A stretch of 64,000 bases of DNA, taken from assembly GCA_016928195.1 (NCBI GenBank), contig JAFGLF010000044.1, forward strand, positions 124,001 to 188,000. The letters run 5' to 3'. How positions within the stretch are numbered: the first letter of the stretch is position 1; each line of letters begins with the position of its first letter. The position numbers and the translations under genes were made by a program. Source of the stretch: Elusimicrobiota bacterium (GTDB lineage Bacteria; Elusimicrobiota; UBA8919). The notes beneath the pieces were generated by a model. It saw only the letters and a list, made by a program, of their open reading frames with translations. It was not told the DNA's origin and did no database searches. This document shows, piece by piece, positions 61,520-64,000 of the stretch.

Positions 61520-62992
61520 ATGCTGCAAACATACCTGAGCTGTACCTTTATATTGGCAGGTGCTTTAATAATGCTGTCAAGCATTATTAAATCCAGAAAA
61601 ACCTTTTCTCTTATCAGATCGATTCCGATGCCGAACCGGAAGCATGTTTCGCCTCTGCTCAAAACACACATAATATTAATGGTGTTCTTTTTAACCGGCT
61701 ATGTTATAGTCGGTCTTGCATTATTTTTTAACCTGCCGATATTCAGCGAGATATTCGTCGGATTGATATTCATGTTCGGAGCCGTTTTTGTTATGCTGGG
61801 CATAATTATACAGAACATAATGATTACGGAAATCAACCAGTATTTTTCCATCCGTATAAAAATAGAAAAACTTGAATCGATCGGAGTGCTTGCAGGGGGT
61901 ATTGCACACGACTTTAACAATATCCTGACCGGAATTCTGGGAAATGTAACACTTGCAAAAACATACGTAAAAAACAAAGATGAACTTCTTTTTGATATAT
62001 TAAAAGATATAGAAAATGCATCTCAAAGGTCAAAAACGCTGACTGCCCAGCTGCTCGCTTTCGCTAAAGGCGGGATTCCCATAAAGAGAGTTACCAATAT
62101 AGGCGAACTGACAAAAGATACTGTCAAATTTATACTAAGGGGTTCCAATGTTGCAAGCAGTATTACAATACCGGAAGACCTCTGGCTGGCAGAGGTGGAC
62201 GGCGAACAAATATCGCAATCCATCAACAACTTGATTATAAATGCCAACCAGGCCATGCCGGAAGGCGGTGTAATGGAAGTAACGGCAGAAAATACAGCGG
62301 TAAGTCCGGGAAAAGGTTTCCCGGTTTTTATGGAGGACGGAAAATATGTAAAGATAACAATAAGGGACCACGGGCATGGAATAGAAAATAACACTCTGGA
62401 TAAAATATTCGACCCGTACTTTACAACAAAGCAAAAGGCAAGCGGTCTCGGACTTACAACGGCATATTATATAATAAAAAACCACAACGGCTATATCACG
62501 GTGGCATCGGACATAGGCAAGGGCTCGACTTTCTGTATTTATCTGCCGGCTTCCGAAAAGGAAACCGTTACCGGACAGATAGAAGAGTTAAATATTTTTA
62601 CCGGGCGCGGAAAAATACTGATAATGGATGATAACGATACCGTAAGAAAAACCATAGGTAAAATGCTCACGAAATTGGGATATACGGTGGAACTTAGCAA
62701 GGAAGGTTCGGAAACCATCGAATTATACGAAAAAGCAAAAAAACAAAATCAGGGCTTCGATGCTGTTGTTATGGATTTAACTATTCCCGGCGGAATCGGC
62801 GGTAAAGAGGCGGTAAAAAGATTACTTGAAATAGACCCCAAAGCTAAAGTAATTGTTTCCAGCGGATATTCCGATGACCCGATAATATCCAAACATAAAG
62901 AATACGGGTTCACGGATGTGGTCACAAAACCTTACACACTTGAAAAACTAAGTGAAGTCCTGCATAAAGTATTAAAAAGAAATATACCTTGA
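61520..62992 (+). CDS. Hybrid histidine kinase with C-terminal receiver domain
   Basis: A 490-residue two-component sensor. Four hydrophobic segments (about 5-20, 52-72, 77-100 region) form a membrane sensor; the HisKA H-box is VLAGGIAHDFNNILTGILGN (His about 131); the HATPase domain has NLIINANQAMPEGG (N-box), DHGHGIEN (G1) and TKQKASGLGL (G2). A receiver domain (about 365-490) carries MDDND and the phosphorylated Asp in VVMDLTIPGG (about 420), with a conserved Lys in VVTKPY. No output regulator is in the window. GAAGGGG precedes the ATG. Confidence 0.92.
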   Translation: MLQTYLSCTFILAGALIMLSSIIKSRKTFSLIRSIPMPNRKHVSPLLKTHIILMVFFLTGYVIVGLALFFNLPIFSEIFVGLIFMFGAVFVMLGIIIQNIMITEINQYFSIRIKIEKLESIGVLAGGIAHDFNNILTGILGNVTLAKTYVKNKDELLFDILKDIENASQRSKTLTAQLLAFAKGGIPIKRVTNIGELTKDTVKFILRGSNVASSITIPEDLWLAEVDGEQISQSINNLIINANQAMPEGGVMEVTAENTAVSPGKGFPVFMEDGKYVKITIRDHGHGIENNTLDKIFDPYFTTKQKASGLGLTTAYYIIKNHNGYITVASDIGKGSTFCIYLPASEKETVTGQIEELNIFTGRGKILIMDDNDTVRKTIGKMLTKLGYTVELSKEGSETIELYEKAKKQNQGFDAVVMDLTIPGGIGGKEAVKRLLEIDPKAKVIVSSGYSDDPIISKHKEYGFTDVVTKPYTLEKLSEVLHKVLKRNIP

Positions 62993-63048
62993 GAACAAAA
63001 AACCCGGCTCTTTCTTCTGGTTTGAATATAAAATTTTAAAAATATAAA

Positions 63049-64000
63049 ATGTTTAAAATATATATAAATAAATTACTACAAAATAGAAAGGGCTGGGCAG
63101 GCTATTTTATTATAGTTCCGATTGCGTTATTTATTGGCTGCAGATTAATCTCCAAACGCCCCATACAGCATGAATTGAATATCACAGATACTAATAAGAT
63201 AGAAACCGCGAATCCCGTCAAAAAAGAACCTTCCATTGCTTCTCCTGCAGCCCCGAACCACTCTGAGACCCCGGGTACGGGGTTAGCAGAATATGACAAA
63301 CCCGCCCCGAACCACTCTGAGACCCCGGGTACGGGGTTAGCAAAATACATGGACAGTCGGTCAGGGACACAGGACAGCAGAAAACAGGAAATCCCGTTAC
63401 AAAATGAACCGGCAGATGTCGACCTTTTCAGGGAAATTCCCGAAGACCGGCCCAAAATACCGGTTGCTGACTGGGTCGATGCGGAAATAAAAACCCTTGT
63501 ATTTACCGGATTCGATGAACCTCAGAAAAGTATAGCTGAGCTTTTCAGAAACGGCAAATATAACCGGCTCAATAAATTAATTCAGAAAAATGTACTGCCC
63601 GATATACAGAAAGAGTATATATCCGGAGAACTCGAGTTCGCAAAAAAAAGATATCCGGAATCCATAAAACATTATGACTCAATACTGAGTACCGGAACCG
63701 AATCCGATTTTCCGGCATATGCAATGTTCAGGAAAGCGGAAGCTTTATATAATACAGGAGAATTCGGACAGGCCCTTGTTCTCTTTAATAAGATTACTCC
63801 TAAAAAGGATTTTCTTATCCCTGAAATAGAATTCTCAAAAGCACAATGTTACCTGAAAACCGGCGAAACCGAAAAAGCACTCGGAATAATGGAACAGTTA
63901 ATTTCGAATTATCAGGGTTATCATCCGGACGACCGGCTCAATTACTGCATAGGCCTTGTTCTTTATTACCGGAAAAGGTCAACCGAAGCACTGGATTTCT
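63049..64000 (+). CDS. TPR-repeat envelope protein, 3' end beyond the window
   Basis: The frame is open to the right edge (317 codons seen). A hydrophobic segment (FIIVPIALFIGCRLI, about 18-33) anchors or exports the protein; a cysteine in FIGC could be a lipobox. A low-complexity linker follows with two copies of PNHSETPGTGLA, from a 39-bp GC-rich element duplicated in tandem (63250 and 63304). From about residue 155 there are TPR-like repeats (YNRLNKLIQKN; YPESIKHYDSIL; FGQALVLFNKI; TEKALGIMEQL). No Shine-Dalgarno site is clear. Function unknown. Confidence 0.8.
   Translation, partial: MFKIYINKLLQNRKGWAGYFIIVPIALFIGCRLISKRPIQHELNITDTNKIETANPVKKEPSIASPAAPNHSETPGTGLAEYDKPAPNHSETPGTGLAKYMDSRSGTQDSRKQEIPLQNEPADVDLFREIPEDRPKIPVADWVDAEIKTLVFTGFDEPQKSIAELFRNGKYNRLNKLIQKNVLPDIQKEYISGELEFAKKRYPESIKHYDSILSTGTESDFPAYAMFRKAEALYNTGEFGQALVLFNKITPKKDFLIPEIEFSKAQCYLKTGETEKALGIMEQLISNYQGYHPDDRLNYCIGLVLYYRKRSTEALDF
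63250..63288 (+). repeat. 39-bp in-frame element, copy 1
   Basis: Starts GCCCCGAACCACTCTGAGAC and contains ACCCCGGGTACGGGGT with stem CCCCG/CGGGG. Identical to copy 2 at 63304-63342, same reading frame (length divisible by three). Confidence 0.85.
63304..63342 (+). repeat. 39-bp in-frame element, copy 2
   Basis: Identical to 63250-63288. The GTACCGGGG/CCCCGTACC words at 22243-22316 in the HD gene look related. Confidence 0.85.

Overview
The window comes from a Gram-negative (diderm) bacterium. It encodes several outer-membrane beta-barrel proteins, lipoproteins with lipoboxes, and periplasmic or secreted glycoside hydrolases. Base composition is moderately AT-rich, with a visibly more AT-rich block from about 43.9 to 52.6 kb. 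Gene content and the very odd repeat-filled spacers suggest an uncultured candidate-phylum lineage, but nothing here fixes the taxonomy. No rRNA, tRNA, CRISPR array or integrase was seen.

Layout. 1-3755: arsenic operon (thioredoxin-like protein cut by the left edge, arsC, arsM, thioredoxin lipoprotein, CcdA-type membrane protein, acr3). 3784-6174: secreted ankyrin-repeat protein behind a near-consensus promoter. 6338-13252: polyphosphate:AMP phosphotransferase, B12-type radical SAM protein, ROK kinase fused to an Mth938-like domain, SGNH-type membrane protein, two small membrane proteins. 13256-21559: flavodoxin and a carbohydrate-active cluster (F5/8C protein, agarase/GH42-like hydrolase, CE1-like esterase with F5/8C domain, GH9 cellulase). 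21569-27900 (minus strand): polyphosphate set of a Ppx/GppA protein, Ppk1, CHAD protein, and a metallophosphoesterase fused to a Ppx-type HD domain. 28285-34567: SMC, WecG/TagA glycosyltransferase, metallophosphoesterase, thioredoxin reductase. 34783-42974: FMN riboswitch with terminator, then ribD, a PHP gene, ribE, ribBA, ribH, nusB and ligA. 42975-43986: gene-free repeat-rich kilobase. 43987-52337: AT-rich accessory island with zinc-ribbon membrane proteins, a membrane-anchored trypsin-like protease, a TIR protein, a Pycsar-like pair (class III cyclase plus DUF5706-like membrane effector), a DUF4236/TPR protein and a PIN-like protein. 52484-53767: barrel gene between 77-bp direct repeats. 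54052-54958: broken AbiEii toxin gene plus XRE antitoxin. 55073-59531: LexA-like DNA-binding-domain-only regulator with five matching operator palindromes ahead of envelope genes. 59671-64000: barrel protein with an ATAAT repeat promoter, hybrid histidine kinase, TPR protein cut by the right edge.

The most striking signal is not a gene. GC-rich palindromic elements and short-word repeats fill almost every spacer and also sit in frame inside conserved genes (ribE twice, ligA, GH9, CHAD, the HD protein, the TPR protein), much like Rickettsia palindromic elements. Many spacers share one plan: a short word repeated several times, a short centre, then the reverse complement of that word repeated, ending just before a start codon. 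The word differs from spacer to spacer. In the island, the TIR/Pycsar block is a compact six-gene run with two unstudied small proteins, a zinc ribbon and a proline-rich peptide.
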